In this document: positions 32,942 to 41,099 of the stretch, in pieces
Layout: each line of letters opens with the position of its first letter
Position numbering within the stretch: the first letter of the stretch is position 1
NCBI GenBank assembly: GCA_030692045.1
Contig: JAUYCX010000045.1
Coordinates: 1 to 64,000, forward strand
DNA from: Candidatus Omnitrophota bacterium
GTDB taxonomy: Bacteria > Omnitrophota > Gorgyraeia > JAUYCX01
Reading direction: 5' to 3'
Length of the DNA stretch: 64,000 bases
Made by a program: the position numbers and the translations under genes
The notes under the pieces: generated by a model
Databases searched by the model: none
Seen by the model: only the letters and a program-made list of their open reading frames with translations
Told to the model about the DNA's origin: nothing

Positions 32942-33400
32942 CTACCTATCCTTTCTCCTTAAAGCGCGCTTTATCTCTAAATTTATCTCCTTTTTCTTTA
33001 AGGCCTCGCGTTTATCATAGAGTCGCTTTCCCTTGGTTAAAGCAAGTTCTAACTTAACAAAACCTCGTTTATTGAAATATAATTTTAGAGGAACTAAAGT
33101 TAATCTTTTCTGATTTACCTCATTTGATAGACGCTGAATTTGAGCATTATGCAAAAGCAAGCGCCTGGTTCTTGTAGGCGCAACATTTAGATAACTTGCC
33201 TGTTCGTAGGGGCTAATATGCATATTGTAAAGAAAAAACTCTTTGCCCTCAATTCTGGCAAAGCTATCTTTAAGATTGACATTTCCTGCTCTAATGGATT
33301 TAACTTCGCTTCCCTTTAATTCTATGCCGCATTCGAATGTTTCTAATATAGTGTAGTCTCTAAAAGCCTTTCTATTGGTTGCAGAGAATCTTTCTTTCAT
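32942..33400 (-). CDS. smpB: SsrA-binding protein
   Basis: The 152-residue protein has the SmpB opening (NRKAFRDYTILETFECGIEL, KGSEVKSIRAGNVNLKDSFA) and the C-terminal basic tail (KGKRLYDKREALKKKEINLE, IKRALRRKDR) that folds in the ribosome mRNA channel. It binds the tRNA-like part of tmRNA. The gene directly precedes ssrA on the same strand, an arrangement seen in several bacteria. Confidence 0.97.
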   Translation of the reverse strand: MKERFSATNRKAFRDYTILETFECGIELKGSEVKSIRAGNVNLKDSFARIEGKEFFLYNMHISPYEQASYLNVAPTRTRRLLLHNAQIQRLSNEVNQKRLTLVPLKLYFNKRGFVKLELALTKGKRLYDKREALKKKEINLEIKRALRRKDR

Positions 33401-33409
33401 AATTTTTAA

Positions 33410-34372
33410 CTAAAACAAAATTACGAATTTGCCATAAATTCCTAAGAAAAGAGGAATTGTAATTAGGCTAATGACGTGAGTTATAAAGATACCCTGGTTT
33501 ATAAATTCTTCTTCCAGGCGATGATGGCGCGCAATTAACGATAAAGATGTCGCTGAAGGCATAGCCGCTTGCAATAAAATTAAAAACCCAACCATTGGGT
33601 CAACCTTAAATAGAAATAAAATAACCAACGCTAAAAAAGGTAAGAATATTAATTTGCCAAATACCAGAAGTGAAATAGCAATTTTATTTGGCTTAAATAT
33701 TTTAATCTTGGCTAAACCCGCCCCTACAACAAGCATTGCCAAAGGAAGAGTACAATCACCCAACAATTTTAAGGGCTTAAGGATAAACTGAGGAAGAAAT
33801 TTATTTAAACCCAGCATAATTAAAAAAAGCGAAATTAAAATTGCTAAAACCGGCGGACTAAGTATTTCATTTATTAGTTTCAGGGATTTACCTTTTGTCT
33901 TAAGCAAAAACCTAACTCCTAACGACCAGATAACTAAGTTAAATCCCAGCAAAAACAAAAAAAGATAAATAAACATTGCCTCTTTTTGACTTGTTGGTAG
34001 AATTGTTGCTACCAAAATCAGCGGAAGATATCCAGAGTTTTGAAATCCTAAAAGACTCAAGAATTCTTTTTTGTAAGGCATATTTTTATAGAAAACTAAA
34101 ATAAGCCTTCCCACTAAAAATCCTACAGCCGTAATGATTAGGCTTAAAATTGGGAAAAACCACCAATTTTGATAATTAGAGAAATTGAAGTGTTCAATTA
34201 GCTGGCAAAAGATAAAAAGCGGCAGGGTAAACTTAATTACCAAACAACTCAAGAAGCTTAAATCCTCATCGGTTATTAAATTCTTCTTTACAAGTGCAAA
34301 CCCAAAGCTGCCTAACAAAAATATCTGCAAGATAGCTTGAAATGTAATTTTAAACGATAAAATTGTATTCAT
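33410..34372 (-). CDS. AEC-family (auxin efflux carrier-like) transporter
   Basis: From the chosen start the protein is 320 residues with about ten membrane helices in two halves, the AEC plan: ILQIFLLGSFGFALVKKNLI at the start, GFQNSGYLPLILVATILPTS in the first half and GAGLAKIKIFKPNKIAISLL, then LLQAAMPSATSLSLIARHHR, in the second. Members export organic acids or similar small anions; the substrate is unknown. The frame extends to 34510 across the tRNA-Leu gene, which cannot be coding. A promoter 10 nt before the ATG at 34372 fixes the start. Confidence 0.88.
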   Translation of the reverse strand: MNTILSFKITFQAILQIFLLGSFGFALVKKNLITDEDLSFLSCLVIKFTLPLFIFCQLIEHFNFSNYQNWWFFPILSLIITAVGFLVGRLILVFYKNMPYKKEFLSLLGFQNSGYLPLILVATILPTSQKEAMFIYLFLFLLGFNLVIWSLGVRFLLKTKGKSLKLINEILSPPVLAILISLFLIMLGLNKFLPQFILKPLKLLGDCTLPLAMLVVGAGLAKIKIFKPNKIAISLLVFGKLIFLPFLALVILFLFKVDPMVGFLILLQAAMPSATSLSLIARHHRLEEEFINQGIFITHVISLITIPLFLGIYGKFVILF

Positions 34373-34382
34373 AATGGAATTT

Positions 34383-34411
34383 ATTATAACAATAAAGCTT
34401 AACCTTATCAA
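34383..34411 (-). promoter_or_regulatory. Promoter of the AEC transporter gene
   Basis: On the minus strand TTGATA (34411-34406), a 17-nt spacer and TATAAT (34388-34383) precede the ATG at 34372 by 10 nt. The predicted leader is about 3 nt. It is divergent from the tRNA-Leu promoter. Confidence 0.65.
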
Positions 34412-34442
34412 CCTAAGAAAAAAATAGAAAAAATTCCAGAGA

Positions 34443-34471
34443 TTGACAGTTATGTATTTTCTAATTATACT
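34443..34471 (+). promoter_or_regulatory. tRNA-Leu promoter
   Basis: TTGACA (34443-34448), a 17-nt spacer and TATACT (34466-34471) lie 13 nt before the tRNA, giving a short 5' leader for RNase P. Confidence 0.75.
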
Positions 34472-34484
34472 TGGTATAGATAAA

Positions 34485-34567
34485 GCCGAAGTGGTGAAAT
34501 TGGCATACACGCAGCGTTCAGGGCGCTGTTCCCTTTGGGATTGTGGGTTCGACTCCCACCTTCGGCA
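34485..34567 (+). tRNA. tRNA-Leu (anticodon CAG)
   Basis: It has acceptor GCCGAAG/CTTCGGC, anticodon stem CAGCG/CGCTG with loop TTCAGGG, a long class II variable arm (TTCCCTTTGGGATTG region), T arm with TTCGACTC and discriminator A. CCA is not encoded. Confidence 0.95.
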
Positions 34568-34622
34568 TAAAATTTCATCCGCAAAAAACCTGCAAGGCTT
34601 TTTTGTGGTGAAGCGTTAACAG

Positions 34623-34829
34623 ATGATTCTTAAGCAATTTAATTTTAAATATTTAGTAGAACTAATATTAAATAATGTTGGCGAATTTCTAATTACAACC
34701 ATAGAAATAGTAATATTGTGCGCAATACTGTGGTTACTATTTGGGAAGGTTATTTGTAAACATTGCAAGAAATTAATTTCTAGAAGAGAAGTTGTGTGTC
34801 CCTATTGTTTAAACCGATTGAGAAAATGA
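34623..34829 (+). CDS. Small membrane protein with C-terminal zinc ribbon
   Basis: The 68-residue protein has one hydrophobic helix (about 19-42) followed by VICKHCKKLISRREVVCPYC, a CxxC...CxxC zinc-ribbon-like knuckle, and a basic tail. I do not recognise a named family. It starts 55 bp after tRNA-Leu and may share its transcript. The paired CxxC motifs argue that the frame is real despite its small size. Confidence 0.6.
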   Translation: MILKQFNFKYLVELILNNVGEFLITTIEIVILCAILWLLFGKVICKHCKKLISRREVVCPYCLNRLRK

Positions 34830-34834
34830 TTGGT

Positions 34835-35617
34835 TTAGTTTTTATCCAAATTTAAATAATCCTTAAAATCTATCTGGCCAAAGACTTCTTGTTTTACCAC
34901 GGCTATGCGCTGCGAAAGATAAGGGTGTGTTCGCCAATAGCTTAAAGGCCTAAGCGGCTCTTTCTGATGAATTTCCTTTAACTTCTCTAAAAAGCTAACT
35001 ATTCCTTCTGGTTTAAATCCTGCCTTTTTTGTATATTTAACCGCCAACTTATCAGCCAACAGTTCATCCTCTCGAGAATAGCCGGTAAGTATCTCTAAAA
35101 AAGCCAAATCTACACCTTGTTTAAAATCAGGGTTAGTGGTTGCTGCTGTTAAGATACTTAAAAGTGTATAACCGTACATTGCCTGCAATTTTTTTATACT
35201 ATGTTTGGCTGTAATGTGCCCAACCTCATGTGCCAAAACGCCTGCCAATTCATCATCATTAGCAGTATTCTCAACCAAGCCCTTATTTACATAAACAAAT
35301 CCCCCGGGCAAGCTCACAGCATTTACTTCCTTTTCATCCACTACTTTAAAATGATAAAGTAAATCTTTGCGGTCGCAAACTACGGCAATTCTTTGACCAA
35401 TATCATTTATACGTGTTTGCAAGGCAACATCCTCTGTAGGTTTATATTTTAATTCATATTGTCTCGATAAAGTATATCCTAGCTGAATCTCTTTTTCAGT
35501 ACCAAACATCAATGTCTCTTGACGCTGTGTGGCAATATTATATTCTGTGGCACAACCAAGAACAGAAGACAGAAAACAGAAAACAGAAAACATAAGAAAA
35601 AGATTCTTAGAATACAT
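34835..35617 (-). CDS. M48-family metalloprotease, lipoprotein
   Basis: The 260-residue protein has a lipobox VLGC (C22), then a peptidase M48 domain with HEVGH (130-134) and the downstream EDELLAD glutamate as third zinc ligand (near 184). The NAVSLPGGFVYVNKGLVENT segment is typical of BepA/LoiP-like periplasmic proteases that maintain outer-membrane proteins. There are no TPR repeats, so it is LoiP-like rather than BepA-like. It overlaps maf by 11 bp. Repetitive CAGAAAA-type text encodes part of the upstream leader. Confidence 0.9.
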   Translation of the reverse strand: MYSKNLFLMFSVFCFLSSVLGCATEYNIATQRQETLMFGTEKEIQLGYTLSRQYELKYKPTEDVALQTRINDIGQRIAVVCDRKDLLYHFKVVDEKEVNAVSLPGGFVYVNKGLVENTANDDELAGVLAHEVGHITAKHSIKKLQAMYGYTLLSILTAATTNPDFKQGVDLAFLEILTGYSREDELLADKLAVKYTKKAGFKPEGIVSFLEKLKEIHQKEPLRPLSYWRTHPYLSQRIAVVKQEVFGQIDFKDYLNLDKN

Positions 35618-36188
35618 CTACACCTACCTTTTTTAGGATTCTGGCTAATCTTGATAGGGGAAGACCCACAACATTATAGAAACAACCCTCAATCCTGCGA
35701 ATAAAGATACTGCCTTTATTTTGAATATCAAAGGCTCCGGCTTTATCTAACGGCCAAACATGTGAAAAATATCTGTCAATCTCTTTTAAGGAAAGCCTTT
35801 GCATAAAAACCTTTGTCTTTTCATAGGCAGTGTAGGATTTTTTATCAGTGATATCCACAACAGCCAAACCCGTATAAACCCACTGCGGCTTACGAGATAA
35901 TTCTTTTAACATATTTTTTGCCTCTGTTAAATTTTTGGGTTTACCAAATATCTTTTTAGTGCCGGATAAAACAACTGTATCTGCGGCAATTACAATGCCA
36001 GATTTTAATTTTTTTGCCACATCCCTGGCCTTGGCTAAAGCATTTCCTTTAACCAAACTGGAGCAATTTGCGGAAATTCTTCTTTCTTCTTGGATATGGC
36101 TTGGTTTAACCTTAAAATTAATGCCTAAAAGCTTAAGTAATTTCTGTCTTTGTTTGGATTGCGAGGCTAAAAATATTGGCTTCTTCAA
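35607..36188 (-). CDS. maf: Maf-family nucleotide pyrophosphatase
   Basis: The 193-residue protein has the Maf signatures FLASQSKQRQKLLKLLGINF, IAADTVVL, YTGLAVV and KAGAFDIQNKGSIFIRRIEG. Maf proteins hydrolyse dTTP/UTP or modified nucleotides and have been linked to septation. It overlaps the flavoprotein gene upstream (ATGA) and the M48 gene downstream. Confidence 0.93.
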   Translation of the reverse strand: MKKPIFLASQSKQRQKLLKLLGINFKVKPSHIQEERRISANCSSLVKGNALAKARDVAKKLKSGIVIAADTVVLSGTKKIFGKPKNLTEAKNMLKELSRKPQWVYTGLAVVDITDKKSYTAYEKTKVFMQRLSLKEIDRYFSHVWPLDKAGAFDIQNKGSIFIRRIEGCFYNVVGLPLSRLARILKKVGVDVF

Positions 36189-37432
36189 TTTAAACTTTCT
36201 GCAGCGTTCTTCCCTGCCAGATAGCCGGTAGAAAATGCTGCCTGCAAATTATAGCCGCCAGTGTCGGCATCTATATCAATTATCTCTCCGCAAAAGTATA
36301 AACCTTCGTGAAGACGAGACTCCATGGTGCGAGGATTAATTTCTTTTGTACAAACTCCTCCCTTTGTAATAATTGCCTCAGAAAGAGGCCGGGGCCTAGT
36401 CAGGGTTAAACTCCAACCTTTAAAAAATTTAATCAAGTTATCTCTCTCTGGGGAGCTAATCTGGTTTGCTTTTTTATTGGCCGCAATACCGCAATCTTCT
36501 ACGCAAATATCAATTAGTCTCTTTGGCAAAAACTCCTTTAAGAGATTCTTTAATGAACGGTTGCCAAAATTTGTAAAATCCCTTATCAGGCGATTATTCA
36601 GCTGCTCTTCAGTTAAACCTGGTTTAAGGTCGATTTTTAAGGTAAGTTGCTTACTGTTAGAAAACCAGTCTATAACTTTACTGCTTAACTCTAAAACCAG
36701 AGGTCCTGAAACTCCAAAATGAGTAAAAATCATCTCTCCTATTTCTGAGGAAATCTTTTTATCTGCCTGCGATATAGAAATCCTAATATTCTTTAAACTT
36801 AATCCTGCCAAATCTCTAACCCAAGATTCTTTTGTCTCTAAAGGAACTAACCCTGGCCTTAAAGGAACAATCGTGTGGCCTAATTTTGCAGCAATTTTAA
36901 ATCCATCTCCGGTTGAGCCAGTTAAAGGATAACTTGCAGCTCCTGTTGCAAGAATTACTCTTCTTGCTTTTATAACTTTTGAATCGGATAATTCGATAAA
37001 CCAACTTAAAAGTTCTTTTCTTAAGTCTTTCACCCCTGCCTCATATAATAAATGCACATTTAACCTTTTAAGCTCTTTTCTTAAAATAGCTAAAACGGCT
37101 GAGGACTTGTCATTTATTGGAAAAACCCTTCCGCCCCGTTCTATCTTTAATCTTAAGCCCTCTTTTTCAAAAAATTCCAGAAGTTGCGTGTTAAAAAATT
37201 CATTGAAGGCACTACGCAAAAACTCTCCTGTTGAACTAAAATGCTCCAAAAAGTTATCCAAACTTCCAATGTTGGTTAAATTGCATCTTCCCTTGCCGCT
37301 AATCAAAAGTTTCTTGCCTAAAGACTCATTCTTCTCTAACAAAACTACATTGCTTGTAAAATTAGCGGCAGTAATTGCTGACATCATTCCAGCTGGACCA
37401 GCGCCAATCACTGCGATTGAATATCCTTCCAT
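36185..37432 (-). CDS. HI0933-family flavoprotein
   Basis: The 415-residue protein starts with an FAD-binding Rossmann motif (IAVIGAGPAGMMSAITAANF). It has GKGRCNLTN (about 66-74), ATGAASYPLTGSTGDGFKIA and the C-terminal ITKGGVCTKEINPRTMESRL, then GEIIDIDADTGGYNLQAAFS. These place it in the HI0933/YhiN family of FAD-dependent oxidoreductases (sometimes called BaiN-like or aminoacetone oxidase-like). The substrate is unknown. Confidence 0.93.
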   Translation of the reverse strand: MEGYSIAVIGAGPAGMMSAITAANFTSNVVLLEKNESLGKKLLISGKGRCNLTNIGSLDNFLEHFSSTGEFLRSAFNEFFNTQLLEFFEKEGLRLKIERGGRVFPINDKSSAVLAILRKELKRLNVHLLYEAGVKDLRKELLSWFIELSDSKVIKARRVILATGAASYPLTGSTGDGFKIAAKLGHTIVPLRPGLVPLETKESWVRDLAGLSLKNIRISISQADKKISSEIGEMIFTHFGVSGPLVLELSSKVIDWFSNSKQLTLKIDLKPGLTEEQLNNRLIRDFTNFGNRSLKNLLKEFLPKRLIDICVEDCGIAANKKANQISSPERDNLIKFFKGWSLTLTRPRPLSEAIITKGGVCTKEINPRTMESRLHEGLYFCGEIIDIDADTGGYNLQAAFSTGYLAGKNAAESLN

Positions 37433-37452
37433 AGAATTTTATAAGTAATTAT

Positions 37453-38013
37453 TTATTTTAAGAATTCAGAGGCTTTAAAAATTGAGATGAGGGAACAATT
37501 TTTCTTGGTCAAATTATGAGCAGCTCCTTCTTGACGGTCAACGATTACAATTGCCTTATCTACCTTAATACCGTCTTGCCTTAAAACTTCTACTGCCTCC
37601 AAAATTGATTTTCCAGTTGTAGCTACATCGTCAATAACAATAACCCTTGAGCCTTTTTTAATTTGCGGGCCCTCAATACGGCGCATCTTACCATGTAATT
37701 TAGGCGCCTTACGGACGATAAAGGTATTTATGGGAGCCTTATTTAAATAACCTAAGGTAGCAATAGCGCCAACCAGTGGATCTGCGCCTAAGGTTGGACC
37801 ACCTACAGCAGCAATATTCTCTTGCTTTATCATTGCCAAAATAATCTTGGCAGATAAATATGACCCTTTGGAGCTTAAAGTCACCATACGGCAATCAATA
37901 TAATAATTGGCTCTCTTGCCAGAAGATAAAGTTATTTTTTCCCTAAAAAAAGCATTGCTCTTTAATTCCTTAAATAACTCTTTTTTTAGAGAATTTAATT
38001 CTTCTTTCATCAT
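37453..38013 (-). CDS. pyrE: Orotate phosphoribosyltransferase
   Basis: From the chosen start the protein is 186 residues. It has the PRPP-binding motif VIVIDDVATTGKSI (about 116-129), GGPTLGADPLVGAIA and FIVRKAPKLHGKMRRIEGP. It makes OMP from orotate in pyrimidine synthesis. The frame extends to 38052, but TTGACA-N17-TAAAAT ends 7 nt before the ATG at 38013, placing that upstream stretch inside the promoter. No other pyr gene is nearby. Confidence 0.95.
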   Translation of the reverse strand: MMKEELNSLKKELFKELKSNAFFREKITLSSGKRANYYIDCRMVTLSSKGSYLSAKIILAMIKQENIAAVGGPTLGADPLVGAIATLGYLNKAPINTFIVRKAPKLHGKMRRIEGPQIKKGSRVIVIDDVATTGKSILEAVEVLRQDGIKVDKAIVIVDRQEGAAHNLTKKNCSLISIFKASEFLK

Positions 38014-38020
38014 TGTAGTA

Positions 38021-38049
38021 ATTTTACTATCTCTTAATTGCTGTGTCAA
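38021..38049 (-). promoter_or_regulatory. pyrE promoter, leaderless arrangement
   Basis: On the minus strand TTGACA (38049-38044), a 17-nt spacer and TAAAAT (38026-38021) lie 7 nt before the ATG at 38013, so transcription should begin at the start codon. Confidence 0.7.
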
Positions 38050-38166
38050 CACATTCGTATCACGCGAGGAAACATTATTATAGTTAACTTTCTAAAATAT
38101 GAATACTTTAGTGTAATACTTAAGGCGACTTCATAAAACATATTGTCGCCGAGTGTATCAATTACT

Positions 38167-38195
38167 TTGACAATGATAACAAGTCATGTTAATAT
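38167..38195 (+). promoter_or_regulatory. comF-lptFG promoter, leaderless arrangement
   Basis: TTGACA (38167-38172), a 17-nt spacer and TAATAT (38190-38195) are followed after 8 nt by GTG at 38204. The in-frame ATG at 38186 lies between the two boxes and would not be transcribed. Confidence 0.68.
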
Positions 38196-38203
38196 ATTTT
38201 GTT

Positions 38204-38926
38204 GTGCTTAAAGAAATCTTTGCGCCACTAGTAGATTTAATCTATCCCCATAATTGCCTTATCTGCCATAAGTTTTTATCCGAGCGTAGTCAAAATAATC
38301 CTGTATGCAAAGCCTGTTGGGAAAAAATTGAATTGAATTTACCGCCGTTTTGCCTTAAATGCGGCAGGCATGTAAGCGAAATAGAATCAATTTGTAAAAG
38401 CTGTAAGAAAAAAGAATATAAATTCAAGCGCTGTTTTAGTGTGGCAAATTATACCGGTGTAATTCGAGATTTAATTCATCTTTTCAAATATAAAAATAAA
38501 ACATCTCTGTCAAAATCTCTCGCAAGGCTTATGGTAAATTTTTTTCAAACATATAATCTCTCAAGATTTAAATTTGACTACTTAGTCGCACTACCGCTAC
38601 ACACAACAAGATTGCGGGAAAGAGAATACAATCAAACAGAACTTCTAACAAGAGAAATGAGCAAAATGCTGGGTTTAAATTTGTCTTTAAATAATTTAAA
38701 GCGCATTAAACATACAACTCCTCAAAGTGCCTTAAAAGAAGATTTACGGATATATAATATCATGGGTGCTTTTGCGCTAAAAAACCCGGATGAATTTGCA
38801 CAAAAAAATATACTGCTTGTTGATGACCTCTTAACAACCGGTGCAACCTGCACTGAAGCGGCTCAAGTTTTAAATGAAGCTTGTGTAAACGATATTTATG
38901 TCTTAACCTTGGCAATAACACCATGA
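38204..38926 (+). CDS. comF: ComF-family phosphoribosyltransferase-like protein
   Basis: From GTG 38204 the protein is 240 residues. The N-terminal zinc finger has CLICHKFL, CKACW, CLKCGRH and CKSCKKK cysteine pairs. The PRTase-like domain has LPLHTTRLREREYNQTELLT and the PRPP-loop NILLVDDLLTTGATC. ComF proteins take part in DNA uptake and processing in competent bacteria, often with pilus systems. A type II/IV-like locus is present elsewhere in this window. The ATG at 38186 lies between the promoter boxes, hence the GTG choice. The stop overlaps the lptF start. Confidence 0.9.
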   Translation: MLKEIFAPLVDLIYPHNCLICHKFLSERSQNNPVCKACWEKIELNLPPFCLKCGRHVSEIESICKSCKKKEYKFKRCFSVANYTGVIRDLIHLFKYKNKTSLSKSLARLMVNFFQTYNLSRFKFDYLVALPLHTTRLREREYNQTELLTREMSKMLGLNLSLNNLKRIKHTTPQSALKEDLRIYNIMGAFALKNPDEFAQKNILLVDDLLTTGATCTEAAQVLNEACVNDIYVLTLAITP

Positions 38927-40011
38927 GAATAATAAGAAACTACATTTTAAGAGAAACAATTGCACCTTTTATTATCTCCTTATCTGTATTGACGGGTGTT
39001 ATGCTTATGGGAAATTTAATCCGCCTAGCTGACTTAATCATCAATAAAGGAATAAATATATTCTTGGTAATGAAATTATTTGCGTATCTAATGCCTTTTA
39101 TCCTTAGCTATACGCTGCCTATCGCATGTTTATCCTCTGTATTATTAACATTTAGCCGCTTTTCTTCGGATAATGAAATTATTGCGATAAGAAGCTCTGG
39201 CATTAACCTCATAAAAATAGCTTCGCCGCTTATATTAATGGGTTTAATCTTAAGCCTTTTTTGTATTATATTAAATAATAAGCTTATTCCTTATACGCAT
39301 TTTGCCTCTCGTCGATTATTATCCGATATTGGCTCAAAAAACCCTGCCGCTGCTTTGGAAGCAGGCACCTTTATCAACTCCTTCCAAAATAATATCCTAT
39401 TTATCTATCGTATTGATGGAAATAAATTGGAAAATATTCGTATTTATCAACCTCAAGGAGAAGGTAAGCCCACCCGCACAATTGTTGCCAAAAAGGGGGA
39501 ATTTATTTCTTATCCAAATGAGGGAAAAATAAAATTAAAACTCATTGATGGAACCTCTGATGAGCCAGACTTTAAGAACCCTAATAATTTCTTTAAATTG
39601 AATTTTAGAAATTATTTCTTAACCTTGGATTTATTAAAGAATAATACGATTGACAAGAAGCCAAAAGATATGACAATCAAGGAATTAGCTTATGAAATAA
39701 ATAAGTATAAAACATTAAATATAGAAACCGCTGTGTTTTTTACTGAAATGCATAAAAAGATTTCAACTGCTTTCTCTTGTTTTATATTTATTCTTTTTGG
39801 CATGCCGTTGGCAATCATTACACATAGCCGTCAGAAGGCAATAAATTTCTCTATTATTTTTATGGTGGTTGTGGCTTATTATCTTTTGTCCATTGGTTTT
39901 GAGGCTTTAAGCATTCAAAATGTAATTTTGCCGGCAGGCGCGATGTGGGCTACAAACATAATTATGGGGGGCGCTGGGTTAATCCTTACTTTTAGATTAT
40001 GCGAATATTAG
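38923..40011 (+). CDS. lptF: LPS export permease LptF
   Basis: From the ATG that overlaps the comF stop (ATGA) the protein is 362 residues. It starts MRIIRNYILRETIAPFIISL and has the YjgP/YjgQ layout: three helices, a periplasmic jellyroll-like domain (about 120-265), then three helices. FGMPLAIITHSRQKAINFSI is the conserved coupling region. With LptG it forms the transmembrane part of the ABC transporter that extracts lipopolysaccharide. LptB is not in this window. Confidence 0.92.
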   Translation: MRIIRNYILRETIAPFIISLSVLTGVMLMGNLIRLADLIINKGINIFLVMKLFAYLMPFILSYTLPIACLSSVLLTFSRFSSDNEIIAIRSSGINLIKIASPLILMGLILSLFCIILNNKLIPYTHFASRRLLSDIGSKNPAAALEAGTFINSFQNNILFIYRIDGNKLENIRIYQPQGEGKPTRTIVAKKGEFISYPNEGKIKLKLIDGTSDEPDFKNPNNFFKLNFRNYFLTLDLLKNNTIDKKPKDMTIKELAYEINKYKTLNIETAVFFTEMHKKISTAFSCFIFILFGMPLAIITHSRQKAINFSIIFMVVVAYYLLSIGFEALSIQNVILPAGAMWATNIIMGGAGLILTFRLCEY

Positions 40012-41099
40012 ATAGATATATTTTAAAATCATTGGTTAGTATATTTGTCGCATCGCTTTTAGCATTCTGTTTTCTTTATCTAATTATCGATATTTTTAGC
40101 AACCTTGATGAACTTATAAAACTTAAGGTTTCTCTTATAACTGTTAGAAATTATTATTTATCTTTTTTGCCAATTATATTTTCACAAGTGGCTCCCTTTG
40201 CCTGTCTAATTGCTTCTCTTTTTAGTTTAGGGAAACTTAACAGCAACAATGAATTAATCGCCACTCGCACTGCAGGTTTAAACTTCTGGCAGATAACAAA
40301 ATCCGTGATTTACTTTGGCCTGATAATAAGTGCCGTTATCTTTGCAGTGAATGAAAAGATAGTGCCTTTGAGCATGGCGATTTCGGATACAATCAAAGAG
40401 GAAAAAATGTCCCTTGAGCGAAAGACAAAAGAAAAAAGACAGATAATTAAAAACCTTACCTTTTGTGGTCTTAAGAACAGGTTATACTTTATTGATACAT
40501 TCGACGCAAATAACAATTCTCTACAAGGCATAACTATTCTAGAGCAGGATAAGAATCAGAATTTAAGTGCAAAAATAGTTGCCCTTAAAGGAGAGTGGCT
40601 TGAAAACAACTGGGTTTTCCAGCAATGCCAAATATTCTATTTTGATACTAATGGCCAAATGAACGACCGTATTGAATATTTTGATAAGAAAATTATGGAT
40701 ATCAGTGAAAACCCTCAAGACTTTTTAAGACAGAGAATTCAAATTTCTTCTATGAATATTCACCAACTTAAAGAATTAATAGTAAAATTCTCTGATAGCG
40801 GAGCAAAGTCGATTCTTAGAAACCTACGCGTAGACCTACATCAAAAAATCGCTTACCCATTTAGCAATCTGGTGATTATGTTTGTGGGGATGCCGTTTGC
40901 AATGATGACTAAACGCCGAAAAGGAATGACCCTTGCACACTTAGGAATCTTTATAAGCATTGGCTTTTTTTATTATGTAATTAATGCGATTGGCTTGGCA
41001 TTTGGTAAGGGAGGGTTACTGGAACCTATTGCCTCGGCGTGGCTGGCAAATATTGTGTTTTTCTTATCTGCAATATACCTTATAACTAAAATTCATTAA
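39999..41099 (+). CDS. lptG: LPS export permease LptG
   Basis: The 366-residue protein starts MRILDRYILKSLVSIFVASL and has the same six-helix plus periplasmic domain plan as LptF; VGMPFAMMTKRRKGMTLAHL matches the coupling helix region. It overlaps lptF by 13 bp and ends convergently with alr, overlapping it by 4 bp. It indicates an outer membrane with LPS or an LPS-like lipid. Confidence 0.92.
   Translation: MRILDRYILKSLVSIFVASLLAFCFLYLIIDIFSNLDELIKLKVSLITVRNYYLSFLPIIFSQVAPFACLIASLFSLGKLNSNNELIATRTAGLNFWQITKSVIYFGLIISAVIFAVNEKIVPLSMAISDTIKEEKMSLERKTKEKRQIIKNLTFCGLKNRLYFIDTFDANNNSLQGITILEQDKNQNLSAKIVALKGEWLENNWVFQQCQIFYFDTNGQMNDRIEYFDKKIMDISENPQDFLRQRIQISSMNIHQLKELIVKFSDSGAKSILRNLRVDLHQKIAYPFSNLVIMFVGMPFAMMTKRRKGMTLAHLGIFISIGFFYYVINAIGLAFGKGGLLEPIASAWLANIVFFLSAIYLITKIH

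Noticed and set aside
32959-33400. Separate tmRNA permuted form considered because of two GGGGGTGAAAGGT copies
   Set aside because: Only the copy at 32633 leads into the tmRNA body; the other is followed by the palindromic element, so a one-piece RNA with a duplicated 5' end fits better.
34373-34510. N-terminal extension of the AEC transporter frame
   Set aside because: It runs through the tRNA-Leu gene and two promoters, so it cannot be translated as part of the transporter.
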